Below, piece after piece: positions 25,483-33,732 of a stretch of DNA of 64,000 nucleotides (positions are counted from its first letter, which is position 1; each line of letters begins with the position of its first letter). The translations under genes were made by a program, and so were the position numbers. The stretch lies in NCBI RefSeq assembly GCF_012113595.1, contig NZ_CP050831.1:3224001-3288000 (forward strand), read 5' to 3'. The notes below the pieces were generated by a model. It saw only the letters and a program-made list of their open reading frames with translations, was not told where the DNA came from and searched no databases. The DNA is from Bacteroides faecium (GTDB taxonomy: Bacteria; Bacteroidota; Bacteroidia; Bacteroidales; Bacteroidaceae).

Positions 25483-25512
25483 TTGTCAATCAAGAAAATA
25501 TTCCTACCTTTG
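25483..25512 (+). promoter_or_regulatory. rpsA promoter (TTG-N19-TACCTTTG)
   Basis: TTG (25483-25485), 19 nt, TACCTTTG (25505-25512). Predicted start about 25516, leader about 59 nt to ATG 25575. Confidence 0.75.
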
Positions 25513-25574
25513 CGCCCGATTTATAGAAAATATAATGTCTTATTTAATTAAAGTATTAAACAATTTATTTATTA

Positions 25575-27377
25575 ATGGAAAACTTAAAGAACGTAGCTCC
25601 TATTGAAGATTTCAACTGGGATGCTTATGAAAACGGCGAAGCAGTAACAAGCGCAAGCCACGAAGACTTAGAAAAAGCTTACGACGGTACGCTTAACAAA
25701 GTTAACGACCGTGAGGTTGTTGACGGAACCGTAATCGCAATGAACAAGCGTGAAGTAGTTGTGAACATCGGTTACAAATCAGACGGTATCATCCCTTTGA
25801 ATGAATTCCGTTACAATCCTGACCTGAAAGTAGGTGATACAGTAGAAGTGTACATCGAAAACCAGGAAGACAAAAAAGGACAGCTCGTCCTGTCACACAG
25901 AAAAGCCCGCGCTACTCGTTCTTGGGATCGCGTGAACGCTGCTCTGGAAAATGAAGAAATTATCAAGGGATTCATCAAATGCCGCACTAAGGGTGGTATG
26001 ATCGTAGACGTATTCGGAATCGAAGCATTCTTGCCGGGTTCTCAGATCGACGTTAAACCGATCCGCGACTATGATGTATTCGTTGGCAAAACAATGGAAT
26101 TCAAAGTTGTTAAAATCAACCAGGAATTCAAAAATGTTGTTGTATCTCACAAAGCTCTTATCGAAGCTGAACTGGAACAACAGAAGAAAGAAATCATCGG
26201 TAAACTCGAAAAAGGACAAGTTCTTGAAGGAACTGTTAAAAATATCACATCTTACGGTGTGTTCATCGACCTTGGCGGCGTAGACGGTTTGATTCACATC
26301 ACTGACCTTTCTTGGGGACGCGTTAGCGATCCGAAAGAAGTTGTTGAACTGGATCAGAAACTTAACGTTGTTATCCTTGACTTCGATGACGAAAAGAAAC
26401 GTATCGCTCTGGGTCTGAAACAACTGACTCCGCACCCATGGGATGCTCTTGATACTGACTTGAAGGTTGGTGACAAGGTGAACGGTAAAGTTGTCGTTAT
26501 GGCTGACTACGGTGCATTCATCGAAATCGCTGCTGGCGTAGAAGGTTTGATCCACGTTTCAGAAATGTCTTGGAGCCAACACCTGCGTTCTGCTCAGGAC
26601 TTCATGAAGGTAGGCGACGAAGTAGAAGCTGTTGTTCTTACACTCGACCGCGAAGAACGTAAGATGTCTTTGGGTATCAAACAACTGAAACAAGATCCAT
26701 GGGAAACTATCGAAGAGAAGTATCCTGTAGGTTCTAAACATACTGCAAAAGTACGTAACTTCACTAACTTCGGTGTATTCGTAGAAATCGAAGAAGGTGT
26801 AGACGGCTTGATCCACATCTCTGACCTTTCTTGGACTAAGAAAGTGAAACACCCGTCAGAATTTACTCAGATTGGTGCTGACATCGAAGTTCAGGTATTG
26901 GAAATCGACAAAGAAAACCGTCGCTTGAGCCTTGGTCACAAACAACTCGAAGAAAATCCTTGGGATGTGTTCGAAACTGTATTCACAGTAGGTTCTGTAC
27001 ACGAAGGTACTATCATCGAAATGTTGGATAAGGGTGCTGTTGTAGCTCTTCCTTATGGTGTAGAAGGTTTCGCAACTCCGAAACACCTTGTAAAAGAAGA
27101 CGGTGCACAAGCTCAGTTGGACGAGAAACTTGAATTCAAAGTGATCGAGTTCAACAAAGATGCTAAGAGAATTATCCTGTCTCACAGCCGTATCTTCGAA
27201 GATGTTGCTAAAGCAGAAGAAAGAGCAGAAAAGAAAGCTTCTTCCGGTGCTAAGAAATCATCAAACAGTGGCAAGAGAGAAGATTCTCCGATGATCCAAA
27301 ACCAGGCTGCTTCAACTACACTGGGCGACTTCGACGCTCTGGCTGCATTGAAAGAACAGTTGGAAGGAAAGAAATAA
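25575..27377 (+). CDS. rpsA: 30S ribosomal protein S1
   Basis: The 600-residue protein is a chain of S1 RNA-binding domains. Repeated units of type GxVxxxxxYGxFVxI...VxGLIHxSxLSW are clear at about 210-285, 295-372 and 380-460, with more divergent units before and after, six in all. S1 binds mRNA at the 30S platform; in Bacteroides it is thought to matter strongly because Shine-Dalgarno sequences are rare. An acidic first 30 residues and a Lys/Ser-rich tail flank the domains. Codon use is strongly biased toward a few codons, as for highly expressed genes, unlike the neighbouring helicase. It is preceded by a strong promoter and followed by a perfect terminator. Confidence 0.97.
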   Translation: MENLKNVAPIEDFNWDAYENGEAVTSASHEDLEKAYDGTLNKVNDREVVDGTVIAMNKREVVVNIGYKSDGIIPLNEFRYNPDLKVGDTVEVYIENQEDKKGQLVLSHRKARATRSWDRVNAALENEEIIKGFIKCRTKGGMIVDVFGIEAFLPGSQIDVKPIRDYDVFVGKTMEFKVVKINQEFKNVVVSHKALIEAELEQQKKEIIGKLEKGQVLEGTVKNITSYGVFIDLGGVDGLIHITDLSWGRVSDPKEVVELDQKLNVVILDFDDEKKRIALGLKQLTPHPWDALDTDLKVGDKVNGKVVVMADYGAFIEIAAGVEGLIHVSEMSWSQHLRSAQDFMKVGDEVEAVVLTLDREERKMSLGIKQLKQDPWETIEEKYPVGSKHTAKVRNFTNFGVFVEIEEGVDGLIHISDLSWTKKVKHPSEFTQIGADIEVQVLEIDKENRRLSLGHKQLEENPWDVFETVFTVGSVHEGTIIEMLDKGAVVALPYGVEGFATPKHLVKEDGAQAQLDEKLEFKVIEFNKDAKRIILSHSRIFEDVAKAEERAEKKASSGAKKSSNSGKREDSPMIQNQAASTTLGDFDALAALKEQLEGKK

Positions 27378-27400
27378 TCTGAACAGAATATTTTCTAATG

Positions 27401-27430
27401 AAGGCGCTCCCAAACGGGGGCGCCTTTTTC
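27401..27430 (+). terminator. rpsA terminator
   Basis: AAGGCGCTCCC (27401-27411) pairs with GGGGGCGCCTT (27416-27426), with one G:T pair and loop AAAC, followed by TTTTTC. A classic strong intrinsic terminator. Confidence 0.92.
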
Positions 27431-27436
27431 TATTTA

Positions 27437-27521
27437 CCACAGAGGACACAGAGGACGCAGAGGTGGATTGGGTATTAATACTAAAATTATATCCCCTCTG
27501 TGCCCTCTGCGTCCTCTGTGG
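27437..27521. repeat. Imperfect 27-bp inverted repeat built of ~9-bp CACAGAGGA words
   Basis: The left arm 27437-27463 (starts CCACAGAGGACAC) and right arm 27495-27521 (complement starts CCACAGAGGACGC) match at all but about three positions, loop 31 nt. Each arm is itself three tandem copies of a ~9-bp word. It lies between the rpsA terminator and the rnz promoter. I recall sequences of this kind as dispersed palindromes in many bacteria, but cannot check. Confidence 0.75.
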
Positions 27522-27566
27522 TGAAAAAAAACATGTCCCGATTGCCGGATTGAATCTGAAATACTA

Positions 27567-27574
27567 TATCTTTG
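27567..27574 (+). promoter_or_regulatory. -7 box (TATCTTTG) of rnz
   Basis: TATCTTTG, with predicted start about 27578, just 3 nt before ATG 27581. An in-frame TTG at 27572 is inside this box and is not the start. Confidence 0.55.
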
Positions 27575-27580
27575 CATACC

Positions 27581-28519
27581 ATGGAAAAATTTGAGTTACA
27601 TATATTAGGGTGCGGCTCCGCTTTGCCTACCACACGACATTTTGCGACTTCCCAAGTCGTCAACCTGCGCGAAAAACTATTTATGATTGATTGTGGGGAA
27701 GGTGCTCAGATGCAATTACGTCGTTCCCGGCTGAAATTTTCCCGATTGAACCATATCTTTATCTCTCATTTGCATGGCGACCATTGTTTTGGCCTGTTAG
27801 GACTGATTTCAACATTCGGTCTGTTGGGAAGGACAGCCGATTTGCATATCCATTCCCCGAAAGGACTTGAAGAGTTATTTGCACCGATGCTTGCCTTCTT
27901 CTGTAAGATGCTGTCTTATAAGGTGTTCTTTCATGAATTCGAAACGAAGGAACCGACCCTTATTTATGACGACCGTTCAGTAGCCGTAACTACAATTCCT
28001 TTGAAGCACCGTATTCCCTGTTGCGGCTTCCTTTTTGAAGAAAAACAACGTCCCAGTCATATTATCAGAGACATGGTAGACTTTTATAAAGTCCCCGTCT
28101 ATGAGCTGAACCGTATCAAAAACGGAGCTGATTTTCTTACTCCCGAAGGAGAGGTAATCCCTAATTCACGCCTGACCCGACCTTCGGCTCCGGCACGAAA
28201 ATATGCTTATTGCTCCGATACAATTTATCGTCCGGTGATTGCGGAGCAAATCAGGAATGTAGACCTGCTTTTCCATGAAGCGACTTTTGCGCAGGGAGAG
28301 GAGATACGGGCGAAAGAAACTTACCATACAACGGCAGCACAAGCAGCGCAACTTGCCTTGGATGCTGATGTAAGGCAATTGGTGATCGGACATTTTTCCG
28401 CCCGCTATGAGGATGAGTCTATTTTGCTCAATGAAGCATCCGCCATTTTCCCGCAAACAATTTTAGCGAAAGAGAATTTATGTATCGACGTTGATGGAGG
28501 AATTGCATATGAAAAGTAA
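27581..28519 (+). CDS. rnz: Ribonuclease Z
   Basis: The 312-residue metallo-beta-lactamase-fold protein has the zinc site HLHGDH at about 64-69, preceded by ISH, and later YCSDT, LLFHEATF and VIGHFSARY, which supply the remaining ligands. It also has the early GCGSALPTTRH loop of the short tRNase Z class. It cleaves the 3' trailer of tRNA precursors lacking an encoded CCA. The message appears almost leaderless. Its last 11 bp overlap the start of the L,D-transpeptidase gene, so the two are translationally linked. Confidence 0.94.
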   Translation: MEKFELHILGCGSALPTTRHFATSQVVNLREKLFMIDCGEGAQMQLRRSRLKFSRLNHIFISHLHGDHCFGLLGLISTFGLLGRTADLHIHSPKGLEELFAPMLAFFCKMLSYKVFFHEFETKEPTLIYDDRSVAVTTIPLKHRIPCCGFLFEEKQRPSHIIRDMVDFYKVPVYELNRIKNGADFLTPEGEVIPNSRLTRPSAPARKYAYCSDTIYRPVIAEQIRNVDLLFHEATFAQGEEIRAKETYHTTAAQAAQLALDADVRQLVIGHFSARYEDESILLNEASAIFPQTILAKENLCIDVDGGIAYEK

Positions 28520-30056
28520 ATGCTTACTTTGGGGAGTTATAATTGTTAGTATCAGTTGTTTGGCTGCATGCAAAAAGGAGAAACCTTTGTCTCCGATACC
28601 AGATTCTTTAGCCAGTCTTCAGGAATTGCTCAATCCCGCCTATCAGATTAGTTCGGACAGTATCCATCTGATTATTCATTCTTATCTGAATGAGAACAAA
28701 CAGGCGACTCCTTGGGATTCGGCTTTGGTAGCTCACTATCAAGAGAGTGATGATTTCTTTTGGTTGAATGATTCGCTGGTGTCAGATAAACCTGCCGTAC
28801 AAGTGGCAGACTCTATGCTGTATTGGTTGGAGAATATCTCACAACATGGCATTAATCCGCGCCTTTATCCTACGGACAGTATTCGTAAAGACTTGCAGCA
28901 GATACGTACGCTGCAATTGCGGGAAGGAAAGACAATGAACCGACTGCTGGCAGATGTGGAATATCAGTTGACGGCTGCTTATCTTTCCTATGTGTGCCAG
29001 TTGAAATTCGGCTTTCTCCCTTCAGAGGACAGGTGGAACGACTCTATCTGCCGGATACCTTTGAAAAATTATGATAAGGACTTCGCAACGGCTGCTCTGG
29101 ATTCTCTGCGGATGAATGCAAATACAGCCTTCCATCAAATACAGCCTTCTTCCCGGCTTTACCTGAAGATGCAGGAAGAACTGGCACGTGTGAATACCTG
29201 GGGTGAAACGGATACTACGGATTATTACCGCGACCGTCTATTGGTAAATATGGAACGGGCACGTTGGCAATATGCCTTGGATAAAGGAAAGAAATATGTA
29301 GTAGCCAATGTGGCGGCATTCATGTTGCAAGCTATCAATGAAGAGACGGACTCTATCCTCGAAATGCGTATCTGCGTGGGAAGCGTAAAGAACAAGACAC
29401 CCTTGCTGTCGAGCAGAATCTACTATATGGAACTGAATCCATTTTGGAATGTCCCTCAAAGTATTATCCGGAAAGAGATTATCCCTACTTATCGCAGAGA
29501 TACGACTTACTTCACTCGTAACCGTATGAAAGTATATGATAACAAGACCGGTTTGCAAGTAGACCCTCACAGCATCAAATGGGCTAAGTATGCAGGAAAG
29601 GGCGTACCCTATACAGTGAAGCAGGACAATAAAACAGGAAACTCGTTAGGACGGATCATTTTCCGTTTCCCCAATCCTCACTCTGTCTATCTGCACGACA
29701 CGCCTTCCCGCTGGGCTTTCACACGCAAGAACCGGGCGGTAAGCCATGGTTGTGTACGCCTTCAGAAAGCACTCGATTTTTCGTTCTTCCTGTTGAATAA
29801 GCAGGATTCGTTGCTTGAAGACCGTATCCGCATCGCAATGGACATCAAGCCTGTGAGTGAGGAAGGGAAGAAACTGCCTATCAGTGCGGCTTATCGTGAA
29901 CTGAAACATTATAGCTTAGAGAAATATATACCTTTATTTATAGATTATCAGACTGTTTATCTGTCAGCAGATAATAAATTGAGTTATTGTGAGGACATAT
30001 ACAAATATGATCCGTCTATACTAAAGGCAATGAATGACCAAAATTTGAAACCATAA
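28509..30056 (+). CDS. L,D-transpeptidase (YcbB/LdtD-like) lipoprotein
   Basis: I place the start at ATG 28509 (MKSKCLLWGV), 8 bp after a good GGAGG, one of the few clear Shine-Dalgarno sites here. The 515-residue precursor has a lipoprotein signal ending CLAAC near residue 18. A scaffold domain like that of YcbB (~60-230) precedes the YkuD catalytic domain, with HDTPSRWAF and the active-site SHGCVRL near 411-417 (Cys nucleophile). It would make 3-3 cross-links or attach ligands in peptidoglycan in the periplasm. No separate peptidoglycan-binding domain is obvious. It overlaps rnz by 11 bp and is followed by the ECF sigma operon after 25 bp. Confidence 0.9.
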   Translation: MKSKCLLWGVIIVSISCLAACKKEKPLSPIPDSLASLQELLNPAYQISSDSIHLIIHSYLNENKQATPWDSALVAHYQESDDFFWLNDSLVSDKPAVQVADSMLYWLENISQHGINPRLYPTDSIRKDLQQIRTLQLREGKTMNRLLADVEYQLTAAYLSYVCQLKFGFLPSEDRWNDSICRIPLKNYDKDFATAALDSLRMNANTAFHQIQPSSRLYLKMQEELARVNTWGETDTTDYYRDRLLVNMERARWQYALDKGKKYVVANVAAFMLQAINEETDSILEMRICVGSVKNKTPLLSSRIYYMELNPFWNVPQSIIRKEIIPTYRRDTTYFTRNRMKVYDNKTGLQVDPHSIKWAKYAGKGVPYTVKQDNKTGNSLGRIIFRFPNPHSVYLHDTPSRWAFTRKNRAVSHGCVRLQKALDFSFFLLNKQDSLLEDRIRIAMDIKPVSEEGKKLPISAAYRELKHYSLEKYIPLFIDYQTVYLSADNKLSYCEDIYKYDPSILKAMNDQNLKP

Positions 30057-30081
30057 ATAAACATACAGATAACAAGAGATT

Positions 30082-30633
30082 ATGACCCCTTATAACGAAC
30101 GCGAAGTTCTGAAACTTCTTCAAGAGGAGAGTACCCAGCGGCAAGGATTCGAGATGATTGTGGCGCAGTATAGCGAGCAATTATATTGGCAAATCCGCCG
30201 GATGGTGCTGTCGCATGAGGATGCGAACGATCTCCTGCAAAACACGTTCATCAAGGCATGGACAAATATCGACTATTTCCGCGCCGAGGCGAAGCTGTCT
30301 ACCTGGCTCTATCGCATCGCGCTGAACGAATGTCTCACTTTCCTGAACAAACAACGTGCCATGACTACCGTTGCCATCGACGACCCGGAAGCAATGGTGG
30401 TGCAGAAGCTGGAAAGCGACCCGTACTTTTCGGGCGACCAGGTGCAACTGTGTTTACAGAAAGCATTGATGACCCTGCCGGAAAAACAACGCATGGTATT
30501 CAACCTGAAGTACTATCAGGAAATGAAATACGAAGAGATGTCGGAAGTATTCGGTACGTCGGTTGGCGCATTGAAAGCATCTTACCATCATGCGGTGAAG
30601 AAAATAGAGAAGTTTTTAGAAGAAATTGATTAA
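30082..30633 (+). CDS. ECF RNA polymerase sigma factor
   Basis: The 183-residue protein has sigma region 2 (about 20-90, with the core-binding HEDANDLLQNTFIKAWTNI) and region 4 (about 125-180, with LPEKQRMVFNLKYYQEMKYEEMSEV and a helix-turn-helix). There is no region 3, as in all ECF sigmas. The following gene encodes a small one-membrane-segment protein that is the probable anti-sigma factor, and the third gene a Spy-like periplasmic protein. This layout suggests an envelope-stress response, by inference. Confidence 0.92.
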   Translation: MTPYNEREVLKLLQEESTQRQGFEMIVAQYSEQLYWQIRRMVLSHEDANDLLQNTFIKAWTNIDYFRAEAKLSTWLYRIALNECLTFLNKQRAMTTVAIDDPEAMVVQKLESDPYFSGDQVQLCLQKALMTLPEKQRMVFNLKYYQEMKYEEMSEVFGTSVGALKASYHHAVKKIEKFLEEID

Positions 30634-30680
30634 ACCTTTTAGAACGTGCAACGTCTAAGAACAAGAGAGGAGAAAAACGT

Positions 30681-31058
30681 ATGAAAGAAGAAGATACCCT
30701 ATTGAAGAAACTTGGTAAGGAAAATTCCTTCAAAGTTCCTGATAGCTACTTTGAAAACCTGACTTCGGAAGTGATGAACAAGCTTCCTGAAAAAGAGAAA
30801 GTCGTTTTTAAGGAAGAGCCTGTCAGCACATGGACAAGACTGAAACCATTGCTTTATATGGCAGCCATGTTTGTAGGTGCCGCCTTGATTATCCGGGTAG
30901 CGTCGACAGACCATAAACCTGTTACAGTAGACGAGGTAGCAGTGACAGAAGTAGATACTGAAGTAATATCTGATGAAATGATTGATGTAGCACTGGATCG
31001 TGCCATGCTGGATGATTATTCGTTATATGTTTATTTGAGTGACGCAAGTGTAGAATGA
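30681..31058 (+). CDS. Small membrane protein, probable anti-sigma factor
   Basis: The 125-residue protein has a cytoplasmic N-terminal part (~1-52, with FKVPDSYFENLTSEVMNKLPEKE), one membrane helix (LLYMAAMFVGAALIIRVA, ~53-72) and an acidic periplasmic tail. No ZAS zinc motif is visible. Its position directly after the ECF sigma gene and its topology indicate that it holds the sigma at the membrane. Start at ATG 30681 after AGAGAGGAG, a Shine-Dalgarno-like stretch. Confidence 0.72.
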   Translation: MKEEDTLLKKLGKENSFKVPDSYFENLTSEVMNKLPEKEKVVFKEEPVSTWTRLKPLLYMAAMFVGAALIIRVASTDHKPVTVDEVAVTEVDTEVISDEMIDVALDRAMLDDYSLYVYLSDASVE

Positions 31059-31085
31059 TTTATTAAAACCGATTGAATACAGAAA

Positions 31086-31541
31086 ATGAGAAAAGTAATC
31101 GCATTAGTCGTTTTGTTATGTGGCTTTATGCCTGTTCTTTGGGCTGCTGATGGATGTGACCAGCACTTGTCCCGTGAAGAGTTCAGAGCAAAACAGAAAG
31201 CGTATATTATCGAACAGGCAGATTTGACAAAAGACGAAGCTGCCAAGTTCTTCCCCGTTTATTTTGAACTTCAGGATAAAAAGAAAAAACTGAATGACGA
31301 ATCGTGGGATTTGATGCGCAAAGGTAAGGATGACAAGACTACGGAAGCCCAATACGAAGAAATCAACGAGAAAGTCGCCAATAACCGTATTGCTGCCGAC
31401 CAGCTTGATAAAACCTACTTGGGTAAGTTCAAGAAGATTCTTTCCAGCAAGAAGATATTTCTCGTACAGCGGGCGGAAATGCGTTTCCATCGGGAGATGA
31501 TAAAAGGAATGAACCGCGGTAAAGATTCAAAGAAGAAATAA
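31086..31541 (+). CDS. Periplasmic Spy/CpxP-like helical protein
   Basis: The 151-residue protein has a signal peptide (cleavage near residue 21, after LWA). The mature part is almost all charged helix: LTKDEAAKFFPVYFELQDKKKKL, and later LGKFKKILSSKKIFLVQRAEMRFHREM. This order resembles the LTxxQ-type Spy/CpxP stress proteins and Bacteroidetes sensor proteins beside ECF sigmas. It may act as a chaperone or as a periplasmic input to the anti-sigma factor. Third gene of the sigma operon and followed by two strong terminators. Confidence 0.7.
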   Translation: MRKVIALVVLLCGFMPVLWAADGCDQHLSREEFRAKQKAYIIEQADLTKDEAAKFFPVYFELQDKKKKLNDESWDLMRKGKDDKTTEAQYEEINEKVANNRIAADQLDKTYLGKFKKILSSKKIFLVQRAEMRFHREMIKGMNRGKDSKKK

Positions 31542-31560
31542 AGAGAAAATAAAAGAAGAA

Positions 31561-31599
31561 AAACAGAGCGTCTATTCATATGAATCGGACGCTCTGTTT
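31561..31599. terminator. First of two tandem terminator hairpins
   Basis: AAACAGAGCGTC (31561-31572) pairs perfectly with GACGCTCTGTTT (31588-31599). It has A and T ends on both sides, so it can act on both strands between the convergent sigma operon and mazG. Confidence 0.8.
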
Positions 31600-31603
31600 G
31601 AGT

Positions 31604-31647
31604 AAAATAGAGCCTCTGTTCAGTGGAAATAGAGGCTCTATTTTTTT
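31604..31647. terminator. Second tandem terminator hairpin
   Basis: AAAATAGAGCCTCT (31604-31617) pairs perfectly with AGAGGCTCTATTTT (31631-31644), with Ts to 31647. Bidirectional; it lies 16 bp beyond the mazG stop. Confidence 0.88.
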
Positions 31648-31662
31648 GCAATAGTCAGGGGC

Positions 31663-32451
31663 TTACAGCCCCTTTTTCTTTGCTTCATTCCAAATGGCAT
31701 CCATCTCTCCAAGAGTCATGTCTTTCAGGTTCTTTCCCTCTTTGATGGTATGTTCTTCCAGATAATTGAAGCGGCGGATAAACTTCTGATTGGTACGTTC
31801 CAGTGCATTGTCGGGATTAATCTTATAAAGGCGTGCCGCATTGATAAGGCTGAACATGACATCTCCGAATTCGGCTTCCGCCTTATCCTTATCCATATTG
31901 GCTACCTCTTCCTGAAACTCTCCGATTTCTTCTTTCACCTTATCCCAAACCTGTTCGCGTTCTTCCCAGTCGAAGCCTACGTTGCGGGCTTTGTCCTGCA
32001 TGCGGTACGCTTTGATAAGTGAGGGCAGGGCAGCGGGAACACCGCTCAATACACTCTTATTACCATCTTTTTCTTTTAATTTCAACTGTTCCCAGTTCTC
32101 GGATACCTCTCCTGCCGTTTCAGCTTTCACTTCTCCAAATACGTGGGGATGACGGAAAATCAGTTTGTCGCATAGCTTGTCGCAAACATCTTTAATGTCG
32201 AAATCTCCTGTTTCCGAACCTATCTTGGCGTAGAAAGCAACGTGCAGCAATACGTCTCCCAATTCTTTGCAAATGTCTTTTTTATCATCTCTCATCAATG
32301 CGTCGCAAAGTTCATAAGTCTCTTCTATCGTATTGGGACGCAGGCTCTCATTCGTCTGTTTGCGATCCCAGGGACATTTGACACGCAGTTCGTCGAGAAT
32401 ATCCAGGAAGCGTCCGAAAGCTTCCATCTGTTCTTGTCTGGTATGTGACAT
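31663..32451 (-). CDS. mazG: Nucleoside triphosphate pyrophosphohydrolase MazG
   Basis: The 262-residue protein has two MazG domains. The N-terminal one has CPWDRKQTNESLRPNTIEETYELCDAL and KELGDVLLHVAFYAKI (ExxE and ExxD metal ligands). The C-terminal one has VKEEIGEFQEEVANMDK and AEFGDVMFSLINAARL. It hydrolyses NTPs to NMP plus pyrophosphate, a housecleaning role. In E. coli it also lowers ppGpp and is tied to starvation survival. It is a single gene; its promoter is flanked by two identical-spacing palindromes (32481-32530) that suggest dedicated repression. Confidence 0.94.
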   Translation of the reverse strand: MSHTRQEQMEAFGRFLDILDELRVKCPWDRKQTNESLRPNTIEETYELCDALMRDDKKDICKELGDVLLHVAFYAKIGSETGDFDIKDVCDKLCDKLIFRHPHVFGEVKAETAGEVSENWEQLKLKEKDGNKSVLSGVPAALPSLIKAYRMQDKARNVGFDWEEREQVWDKVKEEIGEFQEEVANMDKDKAEAEFGDVMFSLINAARLYKINPDNALERTNQKFIRRFNYLEEHTIKEGKNLKDMTLGEMDAIWNEAKKKGL

Positions 32452-32480
32452 CGTTATATCTTTTTTGATTTTATAAATAT

Positions 32481-32530
32481 TGCACTATAAAAGTGCACAA
32501 AGTTACTATTTTATGCACTTCCATAGTGCA
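32481..32530. promoter_or_regulatory. Paired palindromic operators around the mazG -7 box
   Basis: TGCACT-N5-AGTGCA occurs twice, at 32481-32497 and 32514-32530, centres 33 bp apart. Between them the minus strand has TAACTTTG (32498-32505), the likely -7 box of mazG, with start near 32494. The two sites also pair with each other as a 17-bp inverted repeat with two mismatches, so a hairpin role behind the DUF3810 gene is possible. Confidence 0.68.
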
Positions 32531-32532
32531 GT

Positions 32533-33591
32533 TTATCTAATTTGTTTTTTCCACTCCCGATAAGAAATCAGCAGTCCTACCACTTCCGAATAGTTCTGCC
32601 GACCGCTTTCTATCTTATTCCCTTTCAGATAAAGGTCGTATATCCAATCCTGTACAGTACCCACTACCGGGCTATACTTGGCTGACCAATACGCTTGATT
32701 ATCTTTTGCCAGTTGGATGATTTCCGGGCGGATACGATTGAAAAGCTGCGTATATTCTTCTTCGGAAAGTAGTCTCTGCGCATTTCGCAGTACATGACCG
32801 AATACCGAGAAATAACCAGAGAAACGAATCCCCATAGCTTGAGAACGGGTACAAACCTGATAAGCATAGAAATTGGCTTCCGCTTCGCTTGTAATACCCA
32901 GCAGATGCGCCAGTTCGTGAGCATAAGTGGCCGGATAGTTAGCGGGAAGCAAATCCCCGTTCAAAGTAAACTCACAGAAGAAAGGCCCCATGCTGCCGGT
33001 TACGCCCACCATTGAAATAAACGGGGTAAACAGCATAGTCTTTACTTTAGGAGATTCGTGTGGCGGACGGTGCACACGAAGGCTGTCGCTTAACTGATTG
33101 TATAGCCGTACGGTTTCTTCACGTACCAAATCCTGATTGATACTATTTACCGGAGTATAGGAACGATTGAGTTGCGTGATATAATCATTCACAAACTCTT
33201 TAAAATTCTCCGGCGTATAGGCTGTATAAGGAATCTCAGTCCGCTGATAAAAGTTCTTTTGGGAATAATTGAGTCCCCAGGCAAGATAGAACCACACGTA
33301 AATCCATAACAGGTATTCTCCGTCACGTAATAAAACTCTCTTCCAAGGCAATTTCTTGCGGAAACGACCGTAAAAAGGATAAACGATAACCCCTATGATA
33401 CTGAGGAAGATAAATAAATCTCCTATCGCAAAAGGGAATAGATTGGAAATAGCCGATAAACCATAAGAAATAAAGGGATAGATTGTATGAGAATATACGG
33501 TTGCCAAAGCAGGAATCAACTGCGTCATCCATACTAAAAGCAGTAATACTCCCAATACTATATGTCTATTTTTCAACCACCGTTTCATCAT
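32533..33591 (-). CDS. DUF3810 membrane protein with HExxH-type motif
   Basis: The 352-residue protein has three or four N-terminal membrane segments (about 12-30, 40-75 and 90-108) and a soluble C-terminal domain. That domain contains HELAHLLG near 224-231 followed by EAEAN, the pattern of a zinc metallopeptidase (two His plus a Glu further on). DUF3810 is a Bacteroidetes family without an assigned role; the motif suggests a membrane-anchored peptidase. ATGs at 33591 and 33588 are both possible. It is followed by the palindrome pair and mazG on the same strand. Confidence 0.85.
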   Translation of the reverse strand: MMKRWLKNRHIVLGVLLLLVWMTQLIPALATVYSHTIYPFISYGLSAISNLFPFAIGDLFIFLSIIGVIVYPFYGRFRKKLPWKRVLLRDGEYLLWIYVWFYLAWGLNYSQKNFYQRTEIPYTAYTPENFKEFVNDYITQLNRSYTPVNSINQDLVREETVRLYNQLSDSLRVHRPPHESPKVKTMLFTPFISMVGVTGSMGPFFCEFTLNGDLLPANYPATYAHELAHLLGITSEAEANFYAYQVCTRSQAMGIRFSGYFSVFGHVLRNAQRLLSEEEYTQLFNRIRPEIIQLAKDNQAYWSAKYSPVVGTVQDWIYDLYLKGNKIESGRQNYSEVVGLLISYREWKKQIR

Positions 33592-33652
33592 TCATTCAGA
33601 TTTTGGTCAACAAAAATATGCATTTAATAGACGTTACGCGAAAAAATACCTC

Positions 33653-33660
33653 TATATTTG
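33653..33660 (+). promoter_or_regulatory. -7 box (TATATTTG) of the Cys-rich membrane protein gene
   Basis: TATATTTG fits TAnnTTTG. Predicted start about 33664, leader ~69 nt to ATG 33733. Confidence 0.55.
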
Positions 33661-33732
33661 CAAAAAATCTGTTAATACAGACTTTATAATCAATCTGATA
33701 GAGAGAATTATTCAACATAAACCGGATAAAAG

